Assembly (NCBI GenBank): GCA_030407315.1 | Contig: JALQPE010002267.1 | Span: 54,777 to 118,776 of the forward strand | Origin: Asparagopsis taxiformis | Lineage: Eukaryota; Rhodophyta; Florideophyceae; Bonnemaisoniales; Bonnemaisoniaceae | Reading direction: 5' to 3' | DNA length: 64,000 bases | Part shown: piece by piece, positions 8,839 through 18,514 of the stretch | Layout: each line of letters opens with the position of its first letter | How positions within the stretch are numbered: position 1 is the stretch's first letter | Notes under the pieces: generated by a model | Told to the model about the DNA's origin: nothing | Seen by the model: the letters and a program-made list of their open reading frames with translations, nothing else | Databases searched by the model: none | Translations under genes and position numbers: made by a program

Positions 8839-10910
8839 TTAAGAAGGGCATGTGCCAAGCTTTTGCAGAGCTTGCTGCGCAAAGTAATTCACATCCTTGT
8901 CCTTTTCGGCTGCGTCCACAAGCGTGAGCAGGCACGGTCGAATCTTCGATTCACGAACATCTTGTCGCACGTACGGAATAACACGGTTCAGAGTCTTTGC
9001 TGAGCAGAATCTGACATTGGGCACTGGATCTCTACACGCTCTCTCGGTAACAATCGGCAAGAACGACTCTTCCACTACTTCTGTGCCCACCACTTCGGAC
9101 AAGACGCCGATCGCGTGCAAAGACGTCATTCGAAGAAGGTAATTGTTGGAGCGGTCAAACATGCCGAGCACCTGTGGCACGATATGATCTTTGGCCCATG
9201 CAAGTCCAAACACTTCTGTCAAGGCCTTGAGATTGGTAATGGCTGCTTCACGAATTGAGTACACGCAGTCACCAAGCCAGCTAATGCAAAGGTCGCCAAG
9301 CTTGTTGTTTTCTTCGAAAAATTCACGACCTAGCTGCTTGGCTAGTAACGGAATGTGTTCAATGATTGCAAGCCTGACCCTCCAGTTTTTGTCTTCCGCC
9401 AAGTCGACAATGGCTGGAAGCAATTCATTGCTTAATTTGTCAATAGACATGATGAAACTGACCTTGTCCAGTCGAGCGATGACATTCAAACGCACGTCAG
9501 GACACTGATCCTTCAATAGAGCGAGCACAACTTCCACTAAATGACTAACAGTCACATCAACGCCGAGTTCAAGCGCCAGACCCATTATATTGGAAGCCAG
9601 TGCAGCTCGCACGTGTTGGGAGCCGTCATTAACCAGATCTTGCACAATCGGCAAAATTTCTTGAACGGCAAGTTGTAGGCCGGGAATCTCGCCCTCCTTT
9701 GTTGGCTCCGGCAGAGAAATGATGCGCTTTGTTAGATCGGTAACTTTGAAAGCAGCAGCAGTTCGAACTTCTGGTTCGTTATCTCTCAGTACAGAAAGAT
9801 AAGCAGGCAATAGGTCGGAACGAGTAGCTACTGGTCCCAAAGCATCGCAAAGCTCGCTCAGCTGATCGGCCACCATGTAACGCACACGCCACGACTTGTC
9901 GCCGGCAAAGCCCTGCACCATATCTGTAATCTTTTCACTACTAGCGTGTCGCTGAGAAAATGGGCCATTCCCAGTGGCTAACAAATCAATCGCTGGCTTG
10001 GGCTCAGTGCCATTGGCCAGGTCGGCCGCTTGCTGATCGTCGCGCCGTCCTGTCTCTGCCACGTTCACGATTCCAGACTCGGTAGTCTCATACGACATGA
10101 GTGTATCACTATTGTCTGATCCCTTGACTTTGTTTAGATACGATGCAAAAACGGCTGCATTTTCAACGACAAGCAAACGCACGCTATCCTGGTCATCGGC
10201 TACGAGCTTGCCAAAGATCGGCAGCAATTCTTCGCGAACTAGTTCAGGCTTGACTTGGTAAAGCACCTTTGCAATTTCGCCCAGAATGGAAGCGGCGGCG
10301 CGACGGACCATCGGGGTTTCATCGTGGGTGAGACTCCTGTAGAGGGCGAGAATTTGGAGACGAAGGTCGGGACGACTTTCTGGAGTGTGCTTGTAAAAGG
10401 TGGCAAAGAGGGAGCATGCGGAAATGCGCGAAGTGAACCAATCGCCGGTTCCGAGGCGCAGGACGAGGGGGAATAGAAAGTCCACGTGAAGGGTATGCGA
10501 GTCTTGTTCGGAGGCAGCGGCCACGGATTCGGAAAGACGACGCAACGACTCGACGGCCTTGTCGCGGACAATGGTCTCTTCAACGGCGCTAAGGTTTCGA
10601 GCGGCTGCACGAGGACTGCGGCGTGGGCGGGGCCGCCGACCACATCGAGAAAGTTGCCGAGTTCGTCAGCGAGGGCGAGGAGCACTTCGTCCTCGTCGTC
10701 TGTGGACTCGGTAAGGAAGGGGAGCAATTCGCTTCGTGTGCGCTCGGGGCCAAGCGCATCTGCGATTGTTCGAATGCGACGAGTAGCATTGAGACGCAGC
10801 TGAATGTCGTCGTTTCTGAGTTCCTCGAGCAGGACGGCGATCGGATAAAGGGTGGCGTCGAGTTCCTCGTCCGGCGGCACAGCCGAAGTGATGGCAACTG
10901 CTGAAGTCAT
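8839..10910 (-). CDS. PP2A scaffold subunit A (PR65), HEAT repeats, with an apparent -1 frameshift near 10590
   Basis: The product is the HEAT-repeat scaffold that holds catalytic and B subunits of protein phosphatase 2A. The first about 107 residues ([20 protein letters not shown]... to VQPLETL) are read from 10910. The remaining about 583 ([16 protein letters not shown] onward) are in the frame reached by stepping back one base near 10590. Both sides are conserved and abut exactly where homologues are continuous, so no intron fits; one base seems missing in the ACCTTAGC stretch. Conserved blocks follow: [63 protein letters not shown] and DYFAQ-like [11 protein letters not shown]. About 65 extra acidic/Gln-rich residues sit near residues 240-305. 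If the shift is real the gene is broken; a sequence error is more likely. Confidence 0.88.
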
Positions 10911-11243
10911 GAGGAGGGGATTGATAGTTGGCGATAGAGCGAAGCGTAAGCGGCAAGTGACGAGCGCAGTGGTGAGGAGTCGACGATATATGTACTGGCT
11001 GGACTCGGTCTGTGGAGCGGGACGATGAAGAGTCTGACCGTTGGTGCGAGCCGCAGGGCAGCGCGGAACAGCGTAGGGCAGGGCAGCTACACAAGTGGGA
11101 CAAGATTAGTGTGAGAGGAGGCAGTTGAGCGGCCAAGCGCAAGTGAATATATCCAATTTTACGCGTTTTTTTCCACCGGACGCCACAGATGCTCCCATTT
11201 CACCAATGATTTTTATCTCCAACTTTTCACTACAATTTCTCAG
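10911..11243. other. Intergenic: PP2A-A promoter and 3' end of the UBL-FKBP gene
   Basis: Both genes point left, so this holds the 5' region of PP2A-A and the 3' UTR of the upstream gene. A T-rich patch lies at 11150-11175. No further gene was seen. Confidence 0.45.
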
Positions 11244-12785
11244 TTATGCTTTGTAATACGACTCGCCAACCGTTTCCTCCTCCGGAGCATTCGCACTCAC
11301 CAGCTGCAAGTCGAAAATGAGCAGAGCATTTGGCGGCAGCAGGTCTCCAAACATATCTGCCATCCCTTCGCACGCTGTCGGATGCACGTAAAGCAAACGC
11401 GACTCATTCTCCCGCATCCCATTGATGCCCTTGGCCAACGCCTGCGGTGCCGACTCTAGCGGAAGCGTCAATGGATGAACAGAGTCGCCATTGTCGTCCG
11501 CTGCCGGACACGTGAAGAAATGTCGCCCATCAAGCAGCCTCGCCGTGATAATTACTAGAACCGTAGACTTGTCGTCCGCCTGAGGCTGCGAAGTGTCCGC
11601 CTCGATGTCCGTTCTCTCGTATGCAATCTTGCCCTCTTCAATGATAACCGCCTGCCCTTCCTGTTTGATCTCATTGAAAAAGTTGTTCGCATCTTCCAAA
11701 TTGGCCTTGGTCAAATATTCAGCCGCGATGTTCTGCAATGCCGCCATAGATCGTTCGTACTCAGGCAAAGCCATTGGGAAACTCTTGCCGTCCACAGCAC
11801 TCTTCAGCCCCTTCACAACCAAATCAGTGTCCAGCCCGAGTCCAGAATTGATAAGAGATTGTCCGAGAGCGTGTCCATACGATTCCGACAATTTGCTAAT
11901 ATCAATACCAGGCGGTGCATTATCCGCTGCCGAAGGTCGAGAAGCGGTCGTTCTATTTCCGCCAAATCCGCGAGGAGCCGAATTTGCAGCCGACGACTCC
12001 TGCTCCGCCTCCTGTTCCTCACTAATGAGCGTCTTTGCCGTTTCCATGCTCGCCTTCCATTTCTCCGGGTCACTAACTACCTTTGCAAATTCCGGATCAT
12101 TCTCAAGCAGGCTCTTCATCATTGGACTATTCAAAATAGCATCACGACTCTGCTCCTGCTTTTCCGGGTTGTTGAGATACTCTCGCAACATAGGACTTTT
12201 CAAAATACCGTTCATCATCGCCGGAAGCTGTGCAAAGATCTGCTCGAAACCAACACCACTCGCACCGGTGCCGGCGCCGGCACCCATGAGGGCGCTGAGA
12301 TCGGGCATAGCGCCTGGATTTGCGCCGGCGGCGCCCATTTGACCTAGGAGTGCATTGAGGTCTGGGGCGGCGGTATTGGCGCCTGCAGCAGCGCCGGCAG
12401 CAGTGTTGCCCATTTGAAGGGAGCGGAACATGTCCTCGAGGGAGGGCGGAACGCCGGCTGTCGGATCGGCTTCTGTCTCCACGGGCATTGTCGCGGGAGC
12501 TGCTGCAGGTGTGCTCGCGGGTGGTGCAGCGGGAGTGGACTTGGGGGCGGACTTGCCGACGCGACGTACGACGCTAATAGTGTTTCCATCGGCTAGGGCG
12601 TAATCAGCGAGTGTCTTGTTCGACTCCAAAACGCTGCCTTTGTACAAGAGAGTTTGTCGCTCCGGTGTGATGCCGGAAGCGGTTGAAATGCTTTCTTGCA
12701 GATCAGCAATAGTCGCTGCGGTGGACTGCATGGATAAGTCATAGGATTGGCCATTGAAGCATTTGGCCTTGATTTGAAGCGCCAT
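11244..12785 (-). CDS. Ubiquitin-like / STI1-like / MIP-type FKBP fusion protein
   Basis: The 513-aa protein has an unusual architecture. Residues 1-76 are a ubiquitin-like domain (MALQIKAKCFNGQSYDL ... LLYKGSVLESNKTLADY). An Ala/Pro/Gly linker follows. Residues about 185-260 resemble the STI1 repeats of ubiquilin/HOP proteins (MLREYLNNPEKQ, SPMMKSLLENDPEFAK). Residues about 290-390 match the FKBP_N dimerisation domain of bacterial MIP-type peptidyl-prolyl isomerases (ALGQSLINSGLGLD, VVKGLKSAVDG). The end is an FKBP fold (ARLLDGRHFF, PPNALLIFDLQLVS). FKBP active-site residues appear replaced (HYTG is IITA, LAYG is ACEG), so the isomerase is probably inactive. A proteasome/chaperone adaptor role is inference. 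The start at 12785 puts Met at the first UBL strand; an upstream ATG at 12833 adds 16 residues. Confidence 0.8.
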   Translation of the reverse strand: MALQIKAKCFNGQSYDLSMQSTAATIADLQESISTASGITPERQTLLYKGSVLESNKTLADYALADGNTISVVRRVGKSAPKSTPAAPPASTPAAAPATMPVETEADPTAGVPPSLEDMFRSLQMGNTAAGAAAGANTAAPDLNALLGQMGAAGANPGAMPDLSALMGAGAGTGASGVGFEQIFAQLPAMMNGILKSPMLREYLNNPEKQEQSRDAILNSPMMKSLLENDPEFAKVVSDPEKWKASMETAKTLISEEQEAEQESSAANSAPRGFGGNRTTASRPSAADNAPPGIDISKLSESYGHALGQSLINSGLGLDTDLVVKGLKSAVDGKSFPMALPEYERSMAALQNIAAEYLTKANLEDANNFFNEIKQEGQAVIIEEGKIAYERTDIEADTSQPQADDKSTVLVIITARLLDGRHFFTCPAADDNGDSVHPLTLPLESAPQALAKGINGMRENESRLLYVHPTACEGMADMFGDLLPPNALLIFDLQLVSANAPEEETVGESYYKA

Positions 12786-13327
12786 TGGTGTTGAGAGGTT
12801 GGCGAGGAAGGGAATGTGTTTGCGTTTTGGCAAAAGTCGGGCGGTAGTAGCGGTGGCGGTTATGTGAATTTACAAGTCCAGGACAGTGGTCGACAGGCGA
12901 ACGCGAGATCTAACAAATTTGCCGTCTGGAGCGTGCTTGCCACCAAATCTCCGTCTACTTTTTTCAATTGTACTACTTTCCTATACATTCCAACAAATTC
13001 CGACATCATTTTTTAATTTTCTCTTCAAGAAACAAATTGCATCCTCATCCACCATTCATTGGACCACTTGTCCTTCCGCGACCTCCCGTAGTACCAGTCA
13101 CAAGCTATCATAAAAACCAATTTCTCCAATACTTTACGACAGTCAACGACGGTTGACGGCAGTATACGATGTATACAAACCAATGATGCACCAACCAACG
13201 CGCCCGACCTTCACCACCGCACGTCGCTCACGGCCTCGCCACGCCACTCCACGCTCGATCATCGTCGTCGCGCAAACCGCGACCACCAAAAACCCGTCCC
13301 CGTCGATCGGCGCATCAACGATTCGAA
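12786..13327. other. Divergent intergenic region, UBL-FKBP gene and TIM50
   Basis: This 542-bp region holds both promoters. It has an AT-rich part (12960-13150), and the frame of the TIM50 ORF is closed upstream of 13328. No element stands out. Confidence 0.45.
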
Positions 13328-14434
13328 ATGCCTCCGAGGCCTCCGTCGCCGACGCGACGTCTCGCGACGCCATTAATTGTCAGTCGACTCCGACAAACGA
13401 GCACCACAGCTTCGTCGTATCCAATTGGCATCGCTTCAGCGCGTCAATTGTCCCAGACGAGCGCCGAGCCATCATCGCCCAAATCTGACAGCATATCCAC
13501 CGTGTCCACCTGGTTCTGGCGCGGCGTCTACGTCGCAGCCGGTGCAGCAACCGCCGGTGCTGTCGCGACGTACGCAACAGACCCCATGGGTACCCGCCAA
13601 TACGTCAGCAACTTGAAAGCGGATGTTGATTCGCGCATTCGCTTCTTCACCGAACCGTCTCGTGAAAAGCTGCTCCCTGACCCCGTTGTGCCGTACCCCG
13701 GCGCACCGTCGCTTCGTACCCTGGTGATCGATCTTGATAAGACACTTGTGTACTCCTCGTATAGTAGACAAACTGGCTGGCGCGTTGCAAAACGCCCCGG
13801 CGCAGAGGCGTTTTTGGCGTACATGGCAAGCTTTTATGAGATTGTTGTGTTCACATCGGCCATGAATGCCTATGCAGATCCTATTCTTGACAAGATGGAC
13901 CCCGCTGGTTATATTGCTCATAGGCTTTATAGAGGAGAAACCCATTATCAACGCGGCGTGCATATCAAAGACTTGAGTCATTTGAACCGCGAGTTATCCA
14001 GAGTCGTGCTCATCGATTGTGACGAAAAGCATTTCGCGCTGCAGCCGGAAAATGCAATCCTTGTGCCAGAGTGGTCGGGTGATCCAAGCGACACGGTTTT
14101 GTTGGATTTGATTCCGTTTCTAGAAGCGCTGATAAAGGATGACGTGCGCGATGTGCGCGAGGAATTGGCCATGCTGAAAGGTAAGAAAATCACAGAAGCT
14201 GTGGCGGAATACAAGGCGCTCACAGCATCAAGGGCGGAGCGGAATTTAGCAGCAGCACGAGGTGGATCCCTTTTCGGTAATGTGGTAGCAGATACGGGCG
14301 CTCCACCAGAGGCAGCGCCTCCTGCCGATGCGACAGAGAAGGATGGTGCTAGAGGTGCTGTTTGGGGGTCTCTTTCGACAACGTCGAAACTTTTTCATCG
14401 ATCTGATGACCAACCAAGTCAGGGTGGAGAGTAG
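13328..14434 (+). CDS. TIM50: TIM50-type subunit of the mitochondrial TIM23 translocase
   Basis: The 368-aa protein has an Arg/Ser-rich mitochondrial presequence (residues 1-45), one predicted membrane span (about 66-84, GVYVAAGAATAGAVATYA) and an FCP1/NIF-like domain in the intermembrane space. Family landmarks are TLVIDLDKTLVYS, RQTGWRVAKRPG, FYEIVVFTSAMNAYADPI and the IDPAGYI-like MDPAGYIAHRLYR. In the TIM23 complex TIM50 receives presequences from TOM. This copy keeps a DxDxT phosphatase motif (DLDKT), which many TIM50 proteins have lost. The C-terminal about 90 residues are a low-complexity tail. Confidence 0.9.
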   Translation: MPPRPPSPTRRLATPLIVSRLRQTSTTASSYPIGIASARQLSQTSAEPSSPKSDSISTVSTWFWRGVYVAAGAATAGAVATYATDPMGTRQYVSNLKADVDSRIRFFTEPSREKLLPDPVVPYPGAPSLRTLVIDLDKTLVYSSYSRQTGWRVAKRPGAEAFLAYMASFYEIVVFTSAMNAYADPILDKMDPAGYIAHRLYRGETHYQRGVHIKDLSHLNRELSRVVLIDCDEKHFALQPENAILVPEWSGDPSDTVLLDLIPFLEALIKDDVRDVREELAMLKGKKITEAVAEYKALTASRAERNLAAARGGSLFGNVVADTGAPPEAAPPADATEKDGARGAVWGSLSTTSKLFHRSDDQPSQGGE

Positions 14435-16166
14435 TGTCGGAAACGATATGTGTAAATGGTGTATTTTAAAAGGTTATATTCTTTGTACATTAATGTTGAT
14501 TACGAAGCGCACCGAATACTTGATCGGACGCAGTGTTGTTGGTGTGTAGAGCAATGCTTTGCTTGTTGTTTAAAATGTGATTGAGGTGGAAATCGACACG
14601 ATTTGAAGAGACAATTGGTCTCACAAAGTCGGACATAACGGCGATTTAAGCGCTCGGCCGAAAGCAGTAAACTAGGTTTGGTCGTCGAATGACAACGCAT
14701 ACGCTGGAGGCGTGCGACGCAACATGATGTTCACGCCGTTGATGACGTTGCACTGTCGGCAGGTCAACGTAGACCAAAACGTATGGAAATAGTAGAAAGA
14801 CAACACGCTACGCAGTTAGGGTTTCGATTATGTAGCATCTCCATCTTGGTTGAGCCATGTTCATCCATACGTTTGCAGGGCAGCATACGCATGGTTGTCG
14901 CGCGCTCTCACCGTGTGCAGCCGTTAAAAAGCAGACAGGGTTGCTGCGTCTGAAATCATCATGCATGGAGTATAGTGATCCTGTCGAGACTTTTAGACGT
15001 TCACGACTGTGTGTGACGATTGTGGATTCATGTCGGATGTGTAAATCAAGATCCGTGCAGGCTTTCCCGACGGAATTACAGTAGGTTGCGCAGTAGCGCA
15101 AGTACGCTGTGTAAATCATTGATATGATCTGAATAAGGTGGACGGAGGGCGTGACTTGATCATCATAAGCGTTGCGCAGCGTGCATGTACTAGACGGAGA
15201 TGTGTGGTTTGACGAGTCGGTCGCTGCGCCAGGGGGCGAGTGTTCTGGAGTGAATTAGTGGTCTACAAACAGCGTGCATTGGAGATTTAGTCACAAACAT
15301 CTGTTGCAGTTCCACTCCCCCAGCCAGCAAGTCGAGTGCCTCCCCCTCTTCGTACCCATTTTTCTAAAAACGTCAGGACACGTGACTCGACGCGATTTCG
15401 CATACGCACCTTGTTCCAAGCAATGATGATTAATCAAGTCCATCCTTGCGTTCGAAAGGCTGTGCGGAGAAATAAACACATTGGAGAGGAAGCCGAGCGC
15501 GTTACAACCATATGATTCTTATCATTTCCATCCACCGGGAACCGACGCACGTTGCCTCTGAACGCGAGCAAATATACAAAATGCTTTGTTATGGCACAAC
15601 ACGCCATTAGCATCATTCCATGCAATGCATCGTTACGGCCAATCAACACACAGGCACGGACAAGTGTGTCTTGTCTGCCTTGATTTTCATCGGTGAGCGA
15701 CTGCGAAGCGTTAATCATGACGAGCGAATCGGCGTCTGGCGCGGTCAAGCGGCCGGCAATCGTAATTTGCAAACGTGTGCAATAGCAGCGATACGACGCG
15801 GCGGCAACAAGGGAGTGGCGGAAGCGTGACTGTGTTGAAGTTTAAAATAATGGCGCATACAGCGCGAGAGAAAGAGAATGGAAAATTAAAAAAACACACC
15901 CAACGCATATACCCTTCACGACGCACGGTGTACATTCCACCCGTTACACGACGGTTACGGCTGCGCGCGACATCATCGCATGTCAAGGTGCCGACCGGCG
16001 CGCGACCAGCATGCGCCAAATCGTTGTCGCGTGCGCGCAAGTTTCCAAACCATCTGCGTCTCGTCGGCTCTAGACGCGTCTACAAAACGCGACAGCGATC
16101 CGTAGCGCAGCGCGGCGCGGCGCCAAGCGAGGCGCTGCCGACATTGATCGCAGGGAGGTTGGCACG
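14435..16166. other. 1.7-kb gene-poor interval
   Basis: This is the largest gap in the gene island. I found no recognisable protein, tRNA or snRNA. The best coding-like stretch is a 112-codon minus-strand ORF at 15434-15772 (begins near 15772 with an alternative start), with reasonable third-position variety but no family I recognise. The 3' end of the interval is rich in CG and CGC words before the Hint gene. It could hold a multi-exon gene with small exons or a non-coding RNA. Confidence 0.4.
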
Positions 16167-17471
16167 ATGAGCGTGCTCGTGCGAGTTGTGTGTGCAATGC
16201 TAACGCTGCGCGTTGTGGAAAGTGTGTTTCTGCGCGCCACGCAGCGCGATATGAATGCGCGCCAAATTCCGGGTGTGTATCGACATGTGCCGATGTCGCC
16301 GGAGAGCGGTTTCTGCGCGCCGCAGCTGCGCATTGCGCAGGTCGAGCCGGTACAAACCGCGAATGGTGTGCTGTTTGTGATTCCGCATATTTTCATCTCG
16401 CTACCACTGGACGCCGGTACATCGGAGAAATGCATGGGCACGCCGGTCGATTCGGATATTACCAACGTGTCATCGACGGTTCTGCGCATGAGTTCGCAGG
16501 TGCGACTGGACGAATCGGTCGATCTGATCGCCAAATTCAAACAAGCGGACGAGCAGTTTTTTCTGGGATTTGAAATCGGACCGCGCGTGTGCGGACGATT
16601 AACGCTACCTGCGGGTAGTATTTCCATGTGGGTGGCGCCGGATCGCGTCATCCGCGGCACGGCCGGTCCGTATGCGTTGACATTTGAACCGGGCAGTAAG
16701 TATATCTATTATTTCAGCGAATCGCAGCCGTGTTTCTATCGTGGAAATGCATTTGAAATGGGTGTCGTCGCGACGGTTCCGTCTCCATCGGCGTCACCGA
16801 GTATGAGTGCTTCGCCGAGCGCATCGCCATCAGCGTCACCGCTGGACACCATAGACGATTCGACATCGGACGACGAGATTATCGGGCCGGTGATCATCGA
16901 CCCGGTGGACAACGACGAGGGGTTTGTGGACGCGCCAGTGATCGGACAGCAGCAGGAGGAGGGGCCTGCATGCTTTCCGGCGGACGCGACGGTGGTGAGC
17001 GAGGGACGCGGGCGCATTCGAATGGATGAGGTGCGCGTCGGGGAAGCGGTTCAAGTGGATGTGTGGGGACGTTATTCGAGGGTGATTCTGTTTACGCATG
17101 CGGCGGCGCGCACACAGGCGCAATTTGTCGAACTGAGTATGGAGCGCAATTGGTCGCTGCGCGTTTCGGCGGGACACATTGTGTACGCCAACGGGGAGAC
17201 CAAGCTGGCGCGCGATGTGCGTGTGGGAGATTGGATGACGGCGGGCGGCGGTGAGAGGACGCACGTCGTGGCGGTGCGTCGGGTGCAAGCGATGGGTGTG
17301 TATAACGCGCAAACGATGGACGGCAATTTGATGGTGAATGATTTGTTGGTGACGACGTACACTGAGACGTTTTGGAATTGGGCAACTGCGCATGCGCTGC
17401 TCGTTCCGATTCGTATGAGCGGTGCGTTGTTGGACGTGCTGCGATTGGTCGGCCATGTTGCAAGTGTTTAA
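16167..17471 (+). CDS. Secreted protein with C-terminal hedgehog-type Hint (Hog-like) autoprocessing domain
   Basis: The 434-aa protein starts with a hydrophobic signal-like segment (MSVLVRVVCAMLTLRVVESV). It continues with an unrecognised N-terminal domain (about 25-200) and a Ser/Pro linker with PSASPS repeats (about 205-230). It ends in a Hint domain beginning at Cys269 (ACFPADATVVSEG). The block-B His is at 337 (SAGHIVY), and the module ends with GVYNAQTMDGNLMVNDLLVTTY, close to the GAYAPLTxxGTxxxN...S.Y end of hedgehog C-domains. Such domains cleave at the Cys, and in hedgehog attach sterol to the N-part. Cys and His are present, so self-cleavage is likely; sterol transfer is not shown. 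The Hint module lacks obvious homing endonuclease sequence. Confidence 0.82.
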   Translation: MSVLVRVVCAMLTLRVVESVFLRATQRDMNARQIPGVYRHVPMSPESGFCAPQLRIAQVEPVQTANGVLFVIPHIFISLPLDAGTSEKCMGTPVDSDITNVSSTVLRMSSQVRLDESVDLIAKFKQADEQFFLGFEIGPRVCGRLTLPAGSISMWVAPDRVIRGTAGPYALTFEPGSKYIYYFSESQPCFYRGNAFEMGVVATVPSPSASPSMSASPSASPSASPLDTIDDSTSDDEIIGPVIIDPVDNDEGFVDAPVIGQQQEEGPACFPADATVVSEGRGRIRMDEVRVGEAVQVDVWGRYSRVILFTHAAARTQAQFVELSMERNWSLRVSAGHIVYANGETKLARDVRVGDWMTAGGGERTHVVAVRRVQAMGVYNAQTMDGNLMVNDLLVTTYTETFWNWATAHALLVPIRMSGALLDVLRLVGHVASV

Positions 17472-17844
17472 ATTATGTTTGTTTGTGTGTAAAAATAGTC
17501 AGCGTTTTACTGTAACGGGTGGACAAACACCGTGCTTACAGTCGTATTAGTGTAATGTGAATGGTGCAAATGACGCAACGTGGATGCAGCGGCGGGTGCA
17601 AAATTGTCCACACGTGTACACAGACACATCAATTGCTGCTTGTGACGTGACCGGCGCGACACGAGTACAAACAGGCGGGCCATATGTAATCTCTTTTCTT
17701 TTAAAACAAAAGCCATCATCATCATTATCATTCCTACAACTAGAGAGAGCGCTGCACTCAATGACTTGATTCTCGTCCCACCAACAGTCCCATCTGCCGT
17801 CCTCGTCCGTCCATCTATCCATCCAGCAGACCGCCATCGCCAAC
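17472..17844. other. Intergenic, Hint gene to DeSI gene
   Basis: 373 bp with 3' UTR then promoter and 5' UTR of the next gene; the last 100 bp are pyrimidine-rich (repeated TCC/CCATC words). No gene was seen. Confidence 0.45.
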
Positions 17845-18471
17845 ATGGGCAAGGGCGCTCAACAAGCCGTTCCCATTCCACCTGTGGCGCAGCCACCGTC
17901 GCCGCCGTCCACACCCAAACCGTCGCCACCCGCTAGCAACAACAACAACACCGTCTTCCTCAATGTGTACGACGTGCAGACCCCCGATGATCCCACCATC
18001 ATTCCGCGTCTCAACAATGTGCTCGTGCACATGGGCATCGGCATTTTCCACACCGGCGTGGAAATATGGGGTCGTGAATTTGCATTCGGCGGTCATCCAG
18101 ATGCCGATTCCGGCATTTTCGAAGTCGACCCGCGCAAATGCCCCTCCGTTCGTTATCGCACCTCCATTTGTCTCGGCGTTACCCGAGTCACTGAAGCACA
18201 AGTGGACCAAATTGTCGACCAGCTCGGCAGTACCGAGTACATCGGCAATCGTTACTCGCTAATTTCAAGAAATTGTAACAGCTTCTCCTTTGCATTCACC
18301 GGTTTACTGGGCGTGCAAGATAACTTTCCACTATGGGTCAATCGTCTAGCTGCCATTGCGCTCAACGTCAGTTGCTTGCTACCCGAAGGCGTCGATCAGC
18401 CCATATCTGCCGCTGTCCCGACCGCGACCATCAAGGAGCCCCAAAAGCCCCCGCCAGTTGCTATGCTGTAA
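17845..18471 (+). CDS. PPPDE/DeSI-like cysteine isopeptidase
   Basis: The 208-aa protein belongs to the PPPDE superfamily of thiol peptidases, which include the deSUMOylating/deubiquitinating DESI enzymes. After a Pro/Ser-rich N-terminal 35 residues, the fold starts NTVFLNVYDV. The catalytic His is at about 69 (GIFHTGVEIWGREFAFGG region) and the catalytic Cys at 144 (SLISRNCNSFS), as in DESI1/2 and plant homologues. Substrate (SUMO or ubiquitin) cannot be told from sequence. The stop lies 43 bp from the stop of the convergent membrin gene. Confidence 0.88.
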   Translation: MGKGAQQAVPIPPVAQPPSPPSTPKPSPPASNNNNTVFLNVYDVQTPDDPTIIPRLNNVLVHMGIGIFHTGVEIWGREFAFGGHPDADSGIFEVDPRKCPSVRYRTSICLGVTRVTEAQVDQIVDQLGSTEYIGNRYSLISRNCNSFSFAFTGLLGVQDNFPLWVNRLAAIALNVSCLLPEGVDQPISAAVPTATIKEPQKPPPVAML

Positions 18472-18514
18472 TCCTATTATCTACAGCTCAACTCTGTATA
18501 GCCAATTTGTAAAA

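Noticed and set aside
10570..10610. Intron or programmed -1 frameshift in PP2A-A
   Set aside because: Conserved sequence is contiguous on both sides, leaving no room for an intron, and no X-XXY-YYZ slippery site is present; a missing base is simpler.
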